64,000 nucleotides of DNA, taken from JAENWD01 sp963837165 (GTDB lineage Bacteria; Acidobacteriota; Vicinamibacteria; Vicinamibacterales; JAENWD01). The stretch is from contig CAWIMD010000004.1 in the NCBI GenBank assembly GCA_963837165.1, forward strand, positions 372,001-436,000. Direction: 5' to 3'. The translations under genes and the position numbers were made by a program. The notes under the pieces were generated by a model, which was not told the DNA's origin, searched no databases, and was given only the letters and a program-made list of their open reading frames with translations. Numbering within the stretch: the first letter of the stretch is position 1; each line of letters begins with the position of its first letter. Of this stretch, positions 8,475 through 16,818 are shown piece by piece.

Positions 8475-9986
8475 CTAGATCTCCACCACGTCGATTTGCG
8501 CGCGCTGGAGCTTGCCGCTGAAGTCGACGTAGACCGACTTCCACTCGGAGAAGACGTCCAGCGCCGCCTGCCCCGCCTCGCGGTGACCATTCCCCGTGGC
8601 CTTCGTGCCGCCGAACGGCAGGTGCACCTCGGCGCCAATGGTCGGCGCATTCACGTAGAACAGGCCCGTGTAGATGTCGCGCATGGCCGTGAACGCCCGG
8701 TTGATGTCCTGCGTGTAGATCGAGGCCGACAGGCCGTACGCGACGTCGTTGGCGATGTCGATGGCCTCCTCGAACGAGGTGCACGGGACGACCGCCACGA
8801 CCGGCCCGAAGATCTCCTCGCGCGCGATCCGCATCGTCCGGCTCACGTCCCCGAAGATCGTCGGCTGGTGGAAGAAGCCCTTCGCCCAGTCCCCGGTCGT
8901 CAGGGGGTGGCCTCCGGTGACGAGCGTGGCGCCCTCCTCCTGACCGACCTTCACGTACTCCATGACCCGCTCGAGCTGCGCGCGGCTGACGCTGGGGCCC
9001 ATCTGCGTGCCGGCGGCCAAACCGTCGCCCACCTGCAGGGCCCGGGCGCGATCCATGAACGCCCGGACGAACGGGACGTAGACCTTCTCGTGGACGATCA
9101 CGCGGCTGGCCGCCGTGCACCGCTGCCCCGTGGTGCCGAACCCTCCCCAGAGCGCGCCGTCCACCGCCAGGTCGAGGTTCGCATCGTCCATGACGAGAAT
9201 GGCGTTCTTGCCGCCCATCTCGAGGTGCACCTTCTTGAACGTGGGAGCCGCCGCTTCGTTCACGAGCCGCCCGGTCTCGGTGGAGCCGGTGAACGACACG
9301 ACCTGCACGTCGGGGTGCGCGACCAGCGGCGCACCCGTCCCCGGGCCATCGCCGAGCACCAGGTTGAGCACGCCCGGGGGCACGCCGGCATCGGCGAGCG
9401 CCTGCACGAAATTGACCGCGGAGTGCGGGGCCTCCTCGGCCGGCTTGAAGACGACCGTGTTGCCGCAGACCAGCGCAGGGAGGATCTTCCACGAGGGGAC
9501 GGCGATCGGAAAGTTCCACGCCGTGATCATCCCGCAGACGCCGATCGGCTGGCGCAGCGACATCGCGAACTTGTCGCGCAGCTCCGAGGGCACCGTCTGC
9601 CCGAACATCCGGCGCCCCTCACCTGCCATCAGATAACTCATGTCGATGGCTTCCTGCACGTCGCCACGAGTTTCGTCCAGGACCTTGCCCATCTCCCGGG
9701 TCATCGTCCTGGCCAGGGCTTCCTTGCGCTCGGACAAGATCTGCGCGGCACGGTACAGGATCTCTGCACGCTTCGGCGCCGGCACGAGCCGCCAGCGCGG
9801 GAAGGCGTCAGCCGCCGCGTCGACTGCCTGGCCGACATCGTCGGGACCCGAGCGGGGCACGACTCCCACCAGGTCGTCCTGGTTCGCCGGGTTACGGTTG
9901 TCGAAAGTATCGCCAGAAGACGAAGGGACCCACTCGCCGTTGATGAAGTTGCGGTATGGAGATGTGGGTGTTTCAGGAATGGACAT
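8475..9986 (-). CDS. NAD(P)-dependent aldehyde dehydrogenase
   Basis: 503 residues, normal for the superfamily. The catalytic set is intact: N158 in WNFP, K181 in VFKPAEEAP, E256 in LEMGGKN and C290 in GQRCTAAS; the cofactor loop is FTGSTETG at 232-239. The N-terminus (YRNFINGEWVPS) resembles alpha-ketoglutaric-semialdehyde and succinate-semialdehyde dehydrogenases, but the substrate is not decided by sequence. The start ATG at 9986 is chosen over an upstream in-frame codon because homologues begin near this point. It is cytosolic and stands alone, with a repeat array at its 3' end and a divergent gene upstream. Confidence 0.92.
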   Translation of the reverse strand: MSIPETPTSPYRNFINGEWVPSSSGDTFDNRNPANQDDLVGVVPRSGPDDVGQAVDAAADAFPRWRLVPAPKRAEILYRAAQILSERKEALARTMTREMGKVLDETRGDVQEAIDMSYLMAGEGRRMFGQTVPSELRDKFAMSLRQPIGVCGMITAWNFPIAVPSWKILPALVCGNTVVFKPAEEAPHSAVNFVQALADAGVPPGVLNLVLGDGPGTGAPLVAHPDVQVVSFTGSTETGRLVNEAAAPTFKKVHLEMGGKNAILVMDDANLDLAVDGALWGGFGTTGQRCTAASRVIVHEKVYVPFVRAFMDRARALQVGDGLAAGTQMGPSVSRAQLERVMEYVKVGQEEGATLVTGGHPLTTGDWAKGFFHQPTIFGDVSRTMRIAREEIFGPVVAVVPCTSFEEAIDIANDVAYGLSASIYTQDINRAFTAMRDIYTGLFYVNAPTIGAEVHLPFGGTKATGNGHREAGQAALDVFSEWKSVYVDFSGKLQRAQIDVVEI

Positions 9987-10294
9987 GCCGCCCAGAGTGC
10001 CGTACTCGGACACCGTGCGCAAGGTCGAGCCGGAACTTCCTCCGCCTCGTTACGTCAGCATCTGAAGAGTCTGCGGCTTCGTGCCGATTTTCAGGGCGTC
10101 GGGCTGAAACCCGGGTGTGGGACGCGGTGTCTCACGAGTACAGGAGTCCACTAAAGATGCCGCGAAGTGGCAGTTCCTGCGCTGCAGAGACGTTCCGCGG
10201 CGGTGGACACCCGCGCCAGGGTGGCGCAAAACGGGCAGGCAGACTCGGCAGTCGGGTGGCTCGATTCTTGAATCGTCAGGGTGCAGAGGTCAAC
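9987..10294. other. Divergent intergenic region
   Basis: 308 bases between the aldehyde dehydrogenase (minus) and receiver (plus) starts. Promoters for both should lie here. I see no convincing -10/-35 pair, no repeat array and no small gene. Confidence 0.4.
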
Positions 10295-10675
10295 GTGCAG
10301 ACCATCGAGCGGGGACAGGCGACATTTCCGGCGCGGTTGCTGAAGCGGGTGGTTGTGGTGGACGGGAACCAGGACGTCCTCGATCTGCTCGAAGTGGCAC
10401 TCGAGGGCGGTCAGTACGACCTGGTCTTCGCCGAAGCCGGTCACCACGCGTACTCGGTCATCCGGCGCGAGCAGCCCGACCTCGTGGTGCTGTCGATGCG
10501 CATCGATACGATGGGCGGCTTCCAGCTCCTGTCGATGTTGAAGCTCGACCCCGACACGAAAGACATCCCCATCGTCACTTACGCGTCGGACGTCGAGAGA
10601 GCGTCCGAGCAGGACACCGACACGGACGACGACCACGCCGATTACGCGGCGCTGCCACCCCTCCGGCTGCATTGA
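10295..10675 (+). CDS. Degenerate response-regulator receiver protein
   Basis: 126 residues from a GTG preceded by AGAGG. Residues 18-105 follow the receiver pattern (VVVVDGNQDVLDLLEVAL, PDLVVLSMRIDTMGGFQLL, IPIVTYASD), but the phosphoacceptor Asp is replaced by Ser67, the acidic pair is reduced to D23-G24, and the conserved Lys is missing. It therefore cannot be phosphorylated in the standard way and may act as a protein-binding module. The tail (about 100-115) is acidic (QDTDTDDDHAD). A PilZ gene starts 45 bases downstream on the same strand. The start is uncertain; longer versions in the same frame look non-coding. Confidence 0.75.
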   Translation: MQTIERGQATFPARLLKRVVVVDGNQDVLDLLEVALEGGQYDLVFAEAGHHAYSVIRREQPDLVVLSMRIDTMGGFQLLSMLKLDPDTKDIPIVTYASDVERASEQDTDTDDDHADYAALPPLRLH

Positions 10676-10701
10676 CGTCTGCCGGCCGGATTTCGCCGAT
10701 C

Positions 10702-10722
10702 TGGTATATTTCCTCCCACATG
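10702..10722 (+). promoter_or_regulatory. Extended -10 promoter directly upstream of the PilZ gene
   Basis: TGG-TATATT (10702-10710) matches an extended -10 element; no -35 is seen. The hexamer ends nine bases before the ATG and there is no purine-rich ribosome site, so the predicted transcript would have a leader of about 0-3 bases. Confidence 0.45.
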
Positions 10723-11061
10723 CCAGAAGGCCGGCGCGATTTCGAGCGCATCCAGATCCTCGGCGACCTCCCCGGCGCTGCATCGGTGCAGCAGAGCCTC
10801 CATATCAAAGAACTCAGTCGGGGTGGGGCACAAATCGAGACCTCGTTCCCGTTGCAGCTGAATTCCTTGCACGACTTCCGATTGTCGCTCGGCAGCGTGA
10901 CCGTCGTGGTGAAGGGACGTGTGGTCCATTGCCGGATCGAGGATGTGGACCCGGAGGGCGTGCTCTATCGGGCCGGCATCGAATTCGTGGACGTGCCCGA
11001 GTGGGTGGCCTTGGCGATTGGCGAGTTCGTGGAGGCCATCAAGACGGGGAGGCAGGCATAG
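10720..11061 (+). CDS. PilZ domain protein (candidate c-di-GMP receptor)
   Basis: 113 residues, a single PilZ-like domain. The N-terminal RRDFER supplies the RxxxR part of the c-di-GMP motif, and IKELSRGGAQIE supplies the second part with Glu in place of the usual Asp/Asn of (D/N)xSxxG. The rest is beta-rich (FRLSLGSVTVVVKGRVVHC), as expected for the PilZ barrel. It probably binds c-di-GMP and passes the signal to a partner. A GGDEF cyclase at 49201 and an HD-GYP phosphodiesterase at 33782 are in the same window. It follows a degenerate receiver gene. The 3' end runs into a GGTGCTGAA array at its TAG stop. Confidence 0.8.
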   Translation: MPEGRRDFERIQILGDLPGAASVQQSLHIKELSRGGAQIETSFPLQLNSLHDFRLSLGSVTVVVKGRVVHCRIEDVDPEGVLYRAGIEFVDVPEWVALAIGEFVEAIKTGRQA

Positions 11062-11155
11062 GACGGGTGCTGAAGGTGCTGAGGGTGCTGGGGTGCCGAA
11101 GGTGCGGTGCTGAGGGTGCTGGGGTGCCGAGGTGCGGTGCCGATGGTGCTGAGCA
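11062..11155. repeat. GGTGCTGAA-family array between convergent genes
   Basis: About ten drifting copies of GGTGCTGAA/GGTGCTGAG/GGGTGCCGA fill the whole gap between the PilZ TAG and the M28 peptidase TAG. Most copies point one way; a short GTGCTGAGCAC palindrome ends the run. Confidence 0.85.
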
Positions 11156-12487
11156 CTAAGGGACGGTCTTCACTGGCTGCAGGGGGCGCGACGGCATCAC
11201 GTAGGCGCTGACGAGGCTCTCGTTGCCTGCGGCGTCCACGGCCGCGACCGCCACCACGACATCGTCGATCGAGACATCCGGCAGTGTCGCTTCCGATGCG
11301 ACGCCGACCGTCCGCTCATGCTCCCAGTCGGCGGCCCAGGCGCTCCGCCAGAACACGCGATAGGCGGCGGCGCCAGGCGAGGGCGCCCACTCGAGGTGGG
11401 CGTCGTAACCGCTCGCGCCGCGTGACAGCCGCGGTCTGCCGTGATCGTCCACCACGTCCGGTGACGGCGGCGCCAACGCCAGCGACGCGAGAGCCGCGGC
11501 ATCCATCCGGGCATTACGCTGCAGGTAGCCCGCATCCACACCGTCGGGCGTGTCGTCCACGCTGTGCTGCCGGCTGTAGTTCTCGCGCGCCTCGGTGACG
11601 CGGACGGCCGCGAACCCCTGCTGGTTGAACGGGGTGTGGTCGCCGCCGCGACCGAACCGGTCGGCACGGGCGACCAGTACCACGTCGTGTCCGGGCTCGT
11701 ACCGCGCCCCCTGGCGGCGGACGTATCGGGCCAGCGCCCTCGACGGCGAGTCTTCCGGGCCCTCTGAGAACACCCGCACCCGATCGCTTGCGACCAGTCC
11801 GCCTCCGCCGCGGCTGCCGCCGACGATGTCGTTGTTCAGGACCGCGTCAATCGGCCAGTGCCCGGCTGCGGCGCGCGCCGCGTGGAGACTCGAGCCGATC
11901 AGCCCTTCCTCTTCGCCGGCAAACGCGACGAAGACGATGGTCGCGTCGAAGTCCACGCCGCTCTGCCCGATGGCCCGCGCAAGCTCGAGCACGACCGCGG
12001 TGCCGCTCCCGTCGTCGTTGGCGCCGGGCGCGTCGTTGTCGGCGCGCGTCCAGTCGAAGCCGCCCGGGCCGCCCGTTCCGTCCGTGCGCCTGGCGACCGA
12101 GTCGTAGTGCCCGCTCACGTAGATTCGACGCGGCGACCTGCCCGGGAGCACCGCGACGACATTCCGCAGCTCCACGTCGCGCGGCAGGCGCCCGCCCTGC
12201 GCGGCCACCTGATAGGTGTCGAACGCAACCTGCAGGCGCGGGCTGGCGGCAATGAGCTGCTGGCGAATCCACTCGCGCGCCGCGCCGATGCCTCGTGTCG
12301 GCGACTCGGCATCCGAGTAGAGGTGCCGTGTGCCGAACCCGGCGAGCCGGGCGACGGTTTCGGCGAGACGGTTGGCGGAGACGGCCGATACAATCTGCTC
12401 CACCCTGGGGTCGCGCGGCGGCGTCTGTGCGTCGAGCGCAACGCCGGCCAGCAGGCAGAGGGTCAACGTGAAGGAACGGAGTCGCAC
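11156..12487 (-). CDS. Secreted M28 family aminopeptidase-like metallopeptidase
   Basis: 443 residues with a signal peptide (LTLCLLAGVALDAQ). The M28 di-zinc ligands are all visible in order: H in SGHYDS, D in GANDDGSGT, E-E in AGEEEGLIGS, D in NNDIVG and H in GGDHTPFNQQG. The C-terminal 90 residues look like a fibronectin-III-type domain (LEWAPSPGAAAYRVFWR). It should release N-terminal amino acids from peptides in the periplasm or medium. It lies three bases downstream of a gamma-glutamylcyclotransferase-like gene on the same strand, so the two are probably co-transcribed. Confidence 0.92.
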   Translation of the reverse strand: MRLRSFTLTLCLLAGVALDAQTPPRDPRVEQIVSAVSANRLAETVARLAGFGTRHLYSDAESPTRGIGAAREWIRQQLIAASPRLQVAFDTYQVAAQGGRLPRDVELRNVVAVLPGRSPRRIYVSGHYDSVARRTDGTGGPGGFDWTRADNDAPGANDDGSGTAVVLELARAIGQSGVDFDATIVFVAFAGEEEGLIGSSLHAARAAAGHWPIDAVLNNDIVGGSRGGGGLVASDRVRVFSEGPEDSPSRALARYVRRQGARYEPGHDVVLVARADRFGRGGDHTPFNQQGFAAVRVTEARENYSRQHSVDDTPDGVDAGYLQRNARMDAAALASLALAPPSPDVVDDHGRPRLSRGASGYDAHLEWAPSPGAAAYRVFWRSAWAADWEHERTVGVASEATLPDVSIDDVVVAVAAVDAAGNESLVSAYVMPSRPLQPVKTVP

Positions 12488-12490
12488 TCC

Positions 12491-12895
12491 CTACCTGACC
12501 CGCAGGTATCCGAGGTAGTCGCCCGATTCGATGCGGGGCGCATGGCCGAGCGGCGCGTTGTAGAAGTAGGCCCACGCGTCGGCCGACGTGCCGTCCTCCA
12601 GATACACGGGGATGAGGCGACGCACGTACAGGCTCGTGTCCGGGTCGTCCGGCCGGAAGCCTTCAATCTCGTCCAGGGCTCCAAGCACCGTCCCGGCGTC
12701 GTCGAGCGCGAACACCTCGCCCCACACCTTGCTGTCGGAGGCGGGCACGGCTGCCGGATACAAGCCCAGGTCGAAGAGCGCGGCCTGGATCCAGCCGCGC
12801 CCCCGGAAGGACATCCTGGCATCCATGCCGAGGCGGCGCCGCCGGTCGAAGCCGGTCATCAGCGTGCCGTAGAAGAACCCCAGCTCGGAAGACAT
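12491..12895 (-). CDS. Gamma-glutamylcyclotransferase-like (AIG2/GGCT family) protein
   Basis: 134 residues, standard for the fold. The family signature is present: FFYGTLM near the start (YGTL phosphate-binding loop), WGEVFAL, then ALDEIEGF with the probable catalytic acid, and AWAYFYN near the end. Members cyclise gamma-glutamyl amines to 5-oxoproline, but many bacterial members have no proven substrate. The start at 12895 places YGTL at residue 9, as usual. It lies just upstream of the M28 peptidase gene (three-base gap); joint peptide or glutamyl recycling is a guess. Confidence 0.82.
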   Translation of the reverse strand: MSSELGFFYGTLMTGFDRRRRLGMDARMSFRGRGWIQAALFDLGLYPAAVPASDSKVWGEVFALDDAGTVLGALDEIEGFRPDDPDTSLYVRRLIPVYLEDGTSADAWAYFYNAPLGHAPRIESGDYLGYLRVR

Positions 12896-12942
12896 CGGCA
12901 GATCAGCCGGGGAGAGTGTAGATCGAGGGGGACGGGGCCACA

Positions 12943-13022
12943 AGGAGGATGGGAGGATAGGAGGATGGGAGGATGGGAGGATGGGATCCCATCCTCCTAT
13001 CCTCCCATCCTCCCATCCTCCT
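12943..13022. repeat. GAGGATGG-family array, palindromic (empty form)
   Basis: A left arm of GGAGGATGGG/GAGGATAG words (12943-12986) meets a right arm of CCCATCCTCC/TATCC words (12987-13022) at a central GGGATCCC. The arms could form a hairpin of over 35 bp. It lies downstream of the membrane-anchored gene at 13025 and upstream of the cyclotransferase gene, both minus strand. Confidence 0.88.
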
Positions 13023-13024
13023 AG

Positions 13025-14041
13025 TCAGTCCTCGGCGCGCTTGTGCGGGCCCATGAGGCCGATGACCTCGCTGGGGACCTCGAACGCCAGCGACACGGTC
13101 TTGCCCTGGCCCGAGAGCTGCAGCGAGTTGACGAGCGCCTGCATTTCGGGCTTCGAGCCGGCCTGCATGCGGGCGAGCGCCAGGAACCCGTTGACCACGT
13201 CGCGCAGATTCTGCCCGGCCTGCTCGTCGCGTGCCTCGGCGCGAATCGTGCCCCGCAGCCCGCCATTCACGTGGGCGCTGGCCGAGAACCATTTCACGGA
13301 CGGAATCTGGTTCTTCACGCCTTCGGGGAGCGCGGCCTGGCTGACGAGCGCGTCGAAGCGGCCGACCGCCCAGGCGCTGTTGTTGTCCAGGTCCTTCACC
13401 AGGTCCATCATCTCGTGATTGTCGAGGACGCTCTGGCCGCCCTGCCGATCGATCGCCTGCCGGATCGCGCTGGTGCCGCCCACGGCCACGAGGCCTGGCG
13501 AGAGAAACGCCACCGCGAACCTGTGGTCGGTATCGTTCGCCGTCTCAGGCGCCTTCTCCTCCGGCTCGTCGCCGTCGTGATACCCGCCCAGCATCGTCAC
13601 CAGCCGCCGGCCCTTGTAGTCCTCGGCGTGGCCACCATGCTCGCGGGCGAGCGCCTCCAGTTTGCCCTGATCGAACCGGCCGGCGGCCAGGAGCATCCCC
13701 TTGTCGTGCGACTCTCCCCCCGGCTCGGTGAACGCCACGACGTGGTCGATGTCGTGCTCGATGTCGATGCCGGTCTGGCGCTGGAACTCCCTCTGGCCGT
13801 CCTCGTTCTGGCCGAGCGCGCTGTGGATCTTCTGGCGGAACTCCGAACGCATGACCTCCTGCACGTCCGCGTATGCGACGACGGAGGCATCCGGCGGCAC
13901 GTACCGCAGTTCGGCGGGACCGGTCGTGCCGCCGAAGGCTCCCATCGGCATGCCGGTGTAGTAGGCCACCAGGCCGGTGCAGAGCCCCACGAGCAGCACG
14001 GTGACCGAGCCGAAGACGAAGTAGCGGGTCCGCCTGGTCAT
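13025..14041 (-). CDS. Membrane-anchored hypothetical protein of the ABC operon
   Basis: 338 residues. Residues 7-30 form one hydrophobic anchor (YFVFGSVTVLLVGLCTGLVAY), and the rest is hydrophilic and probably periplasmic. It contains repeated patterns such as ASVVAYADVQEVMRSEF, RFAVAFLSPGLVAVGGTSAIRQAID and AWAVGRFDALVSQ, reminiscent of DUF3352-type proteins of unknown function; I am not certain of the family. It is the last gene of a minus-strand run with two ABC ATPases and two permeases (65 bases after the last permease), so it may assist that exporter. Confidence 0.7.
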   Translation of the reverse strand: MTRRTRYFVFGSVTVLLVGLCTGLVAYYTGMPMGAFGGTTGPAELRYVPPDASVVAYADVQEVMRSEFRQKIHSALGQNEDGQREFQRQTGIDIEHDIDHVVAFTEPGGESHDKGMLLAAGRFDQGKLEALAREHGGHAEDYKGRRLVTMLGGYHDGDEPEEKAPETANDTDHRFAVAFLSPGLVAVGGTSAIRQAIDRQGGQSVLDNHEMMDLVKDLDNNSAWAVGRFDALVSQAALPEGVKNQIPSVKWFSASAHVNGGLRGTIRAEARDEQAGQNLRDVVNGFLALARMQAGSKPEMQALVNSLQLSGQGKTVSLAFEVPSEVIGLMGPHKRAED

Positions 14042-14105
14042 TCTGGAGAGTCCTCTGGCTGGTTATACGGCCCTGGGGCGAGTCGAGTTCCGCAGTCCGG
14101 CCCGG

Positions 14106-14990
14106 TTATTGCTCCAGCACGTACTCGCGCCGCTCCACGGCGCGAGCCGCCAGGAACAGGGCCAGCGCGGCCACACCAGCCAGGGTCACCAAAGCCTGCG
14201 CCGCCGAAACGTCCTCCCGGAAGAACGACTGCAGGACCGAGAGCAGATCCTGCTGCGGCATGGCATGCGGGACCAGCCCCTGCGTGTAGAACGCCACGGT
14301 GAAACGCTTCAGGTACCCCGGCAGCGCCATGGCGAAGTTTTCCCACCCGAAGGCGAAGAAAAGGCCAAACAGGACCGGCCTGCGGATCCAGGCCCCGACG
14401 GCGGCGAACAGGGCCCCGTAGACGCACAGTCCGACGGCCAGCAGGCCGAGGTCCCGCAGCAGGTCCGGGAACGTCGAGGCAATGCTGCCCCCGCCAATCG
14501 GCACCACCAGGAAATACACGAGCATCACCGAGGGCAGCACGATCAGCACCGTCGACGCGAGGTACGCGAGGAACTTGCCGACCAGTACGGCGGCCCGTGG
14601 AATCGGCCTGGTGAAGAGGTACGTGATCGTCTTGTCCTCCACCTCGTCGGCAATCAGCGACGTGCCGTAAAAGATGCCGAGGATCGGGACGATGAAGCGC
14701 AGGAACAGGAACCAGAGAATCAGCCCGAAGATGCCCGGCCCGCCCATGCGGACGCCGTTCACCCTGAGGGCCGGGATCTGCATGAGCTCGACGATGCGGA
14801 GGATTACGGCGATGACGACGGGCCCGCCGACCACGAGCGCCAGGAAGACGGTCCGGCGCGACCAGAGCATCTCGGCCAGCGACAGGTCGAATACGCGCAG
14901 CGACGCCGTCATCATCGACGGCGTGCGCGGCGTGGCCGCGGGCGCTTCCCCTCCGACGACCGGCTCGGGCCGGGTCCCTGCGTCGCTCAT
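14106..14990 (-). CDS. ABC-2 type transporter permease
   Basis: 294 residues with about six membrane segments (VFLALVVGGPVVIAVILRI, GLILWFLFLRFIVPILGIFYG, VLIVLPSVMLVYFLVV, LLAVGLCVYGALFAAVG, LFGLFFAFGWENFAMAL, and a C-terminal one). The cytoplasmic motif ADEVEDKTITYLFTRPI is typical of ABC2_membrane permeases. The ATG at 14990 is chosen over an upstream TTG because GAAGG sits eight bases before it and the longer form would start inside a repeat array. It probably pairs with one of the two ATPases upstream. The substrate is unknown. Confidence 0.88.
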   Translation of the reverse strand: MSDAGTRPEPVVGGEAPAATPRTPSMMTASLRVFDLSLAEMLWSRRTVFLALVVGGPVVIAVILRIVELMQIPALRVNGVRMGGPGIFGLILWFLFLRFIVPILGIFYGTSLIADEVEDKTITYLFTRPIPRAAVLVGKFLAYLASTVLIVLPSVMLVYFLVVPIGGGSIASTFPDLLRDLGLLAVGLCVYGALFAAVGAWIRRPVLFGLFFAFGWENFAMALPGYLKRFTVAFYTQGLVPHAMPQQDLLSVLQSFFREDVSAAQALVTLAGVAALALFLAARAVERREYVLEQ

Positions 14991-15001
14991 CGTGTCGGCC
15001 T

Positions 15002-15041
15002 TCAATCGTCAATCGTCAATCGTCAATCGTCAATGGTCAAT
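15002..15041. repeat. TCAATCG-family heptamer array
   Basis: Five tandem copies of TCAATCG/TCAATGG fill the gap between an ABC ATPase stop and the following permease start within the operon. The family recurs at 19797 and 52491. Confidence 0.85.
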
Positions 15042-15049
15042 GCGGAACG

Positions 15050-15982
15050 CTACTTGACGAGGTATTCGAACACCGCCTGGAGGTTGTCGTCCGGCGAGGT
15101 GACCTCGTCGACGTCCCCGGCTTCGCCCGTCGCGGCCAGCTCGGTCAGCCGCGTGTAGAACACGTCGGGTCTGCCGGTCTGGATGATGAGCGCGCCCGGA
15201 TCGAACTTCAGGCTGAGGATGTTGTCGTCCGCCAGGAAGCGGCGGGCCAGCGCCCGCGGATCCGCGGCCTTGATGTAGACGGTGTGCGGGTGCTCGTCGA
15301 TCAGGTCCCGGATCTGGTGGACGTTGCCCTCCGCCAGGATGCGGCCGTTGTGGACCAGGAGGATGTTCGACGTCATCGCCTCGATCTCGTGCAGGATGTG
15401 GCTCGAGACCAGGATGCTCTTGCCGGCGCGCGCCCATTCCTTGATCAGGCGGATCGTCTTGCGCCGCATGATCGGGTCCATGCCGGAGAGGGGCTCGTCG
15501 AGGATCAGCAGCTCGGGATCGTGGACGAGGGCCTGGGCCAGCTTCACACGCTGTCGCATGCCCTTGCTGTAAGCCCCGATGCGCTTGTCGGCCGCCGGCA
15601 GCAGGTCCACCCTGTCGAGGGCGGTGCGTGCCGCGGCGAGCGCGTCCTGCTCGCCCAGGCCGTTCAGGCGGACGAGCGCCGACACCCACTCGAGGCCTGT
15701 CATCCGTTCGTAGAAGGCGTCCTGCTCCGGGCAGAATCCGATGCGGAAGAAGAGTCCGGGATTCCCCCAGATCGGCTGGCCCAGCACACGGACGGTGCCC
15801 TTGCTCGGCTTCAGCTGCCCGGTGACGAGCTTCATGAAGGTGGACTTGCCCGCGCCGTTCGGGCCGAGCAGGCCCGTGATGCCGGGCGGCACCTGGACCG
15901 ACACGTCGTTCAGGCCGATGACCTGGCCGTACCACTTGCTCAGGTGGTCCGCTTCGATGATCGCCGGGCCGTCGGGCGTCAC
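15050..15982 (-). CDS. ABC transporter ATP-binding protein (second ATPase)
   Basis: 310 residues. Walker A GPNGAGKST, signature YSKGMRQRVKLAQAL, Walker B LLILDEPLSGMDP and the switch His in VSSHILHE are all present. A C-terminal extension of about 80 residues (ending VFEYLVK) is typical of DrrA/NatA-type exporters. The GTG start at 15982 overlaps the TGA of the upstream permease gene by four bases, indicating translational coupling. It forms an export complex with the neighbouring permeases. Confidence 0.92.
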   Translation of the reverse strand: MTPDGPAIIEADHLSKWYGQVIGLNDVSVQVPPGITGLLGPNGAGKSTFMKLVTGQLKPSKGTVRVLGQPIWGNPGLFFRIGFCPEQDAFYERMTGLEWVSALVRLNGLGEQDALAAARTALDRVDLLPAADKRIGAYSKGMRQRVKLAQALVHDPELLILDEPLSGMDPIMRRKTIRLIKEWARAGKSILVSSHILHEIEAMTSNILLVHNGRILAEGNVHQIRDLIDEHPHTVYIKAADPRALARRFLADDNILSLKFDPGALIIQTGRPDVFYTRLTELAATGEAGDVDEVTSPDDNLQAVFEYLVK

Positions 15983-16818
15983 GCGACGACCTCCACGCCG
16001 CGAATGCGGCGCTCCAGGATCAGCGCCGAGCCGGCCACCAGCGCGACGATCACGAGCAGCGAGCCGAGCGTCGGGGTGTCGTACCGCGGCTGGACGCGGA
16101 AGATGGCGTCGCCGAGCTGCGCCAGGGTTTGCGTGGGCGAAACGAGCGAGGCGCTGCTCGCGTTCATCAGGTACTTGAGCGTGGCGAAGATCGCGTCGGT
16201 GAAGAAGATCAGGCCCGCATACATGATGCCGACGAAGCGGGCGCTCTTCGAGAGCGACGAGAGCGCCAGCATCGTGAAGGTCGCCAGCATGACCTGCATG
16301 AACGAGTAGACGGTGATGGCCGGGAACAGGAACGCGTTCTTCTGCAGGAACGCGAAGCTGCCGGCGAACAGGATTTGCACGACGAGCAGGAGCATCGCCG
16401 GCAGCCAGGTGACGGCCAGCAGGAACAGGAGGAGCGTCGCGGCCTTGCCGGCCACGTACTCCAGCCGGGTCAGCGGCTTCGAGAGGTAGATCTGCAGCGC
16501 GTTGGCACGCCGGTCGTTGGCGATCAGCCCTGCACCGACGAAGATCGTGATGAAGAAGACGAAGATCTCCTGCTGCTCGAGGTACTCGCGGAAGGTCTGC
16601 GCGGTGGGGGCGAGGAAGGCGACCTGGGCGAAGTTCGCCGACAGGTAGATCTGGACGCAGCGGAACAGGAAATTGCCATACGAGACGAGGAGCAGCCCCA
16701 GGAAGAGACGACGGGCGACGAGCGAGCGGATGCCCGCGCCGGCAATCACCATCCACGCGCGCCCGACCTGGTCGCGCCGGCCGCCGAACCGCCGGTAGCC
16801 CTGGTCGTGTATTGGCAT
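15979..16818 (-). CDS. ABC transporter permease (first permease)
   Basis: 279 residues with about six membrane segments, e.g. IFVFFITIFVGAGLIAND, LLLFLLAVTWLPAMLLLVV, YSFMQVMLATFTMLAL and SLLVIVALVAGSALIL. NDRRANALQIYLSKPLTR is the permease-ATPase coupling stretch seen in this family. The start shares its last base with the stop of the upstream ATPase (TGATG), and its stop overlaps the next ATPase start by four bases. Confidence 0.9.
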   Translation of the reverse strand: MPIHDQGYRRFGGRRDQVGRAWMVIAGAGIRSLVARRLFLGLLLVSYGNFLFRCVQIYLSANFAQVAFLAPTAQTFREYLEQQEIFVFFITIFVGAGLIANDRRANALQIYLSKPLTRLEYVAGKAATLLLFLLAVTWLPAMLLLVVQILFAGSFAFLQKNAFLFPAITVYSFMQVMLATFTMLALSSLSKSARFVGIMYAGLIFFTDAIFATLKYLMNASSASLVSPTQTLAQLGDAIFRVQPRYDTPTLGSLLVIVALVAGSALILERRIRGVEVVA

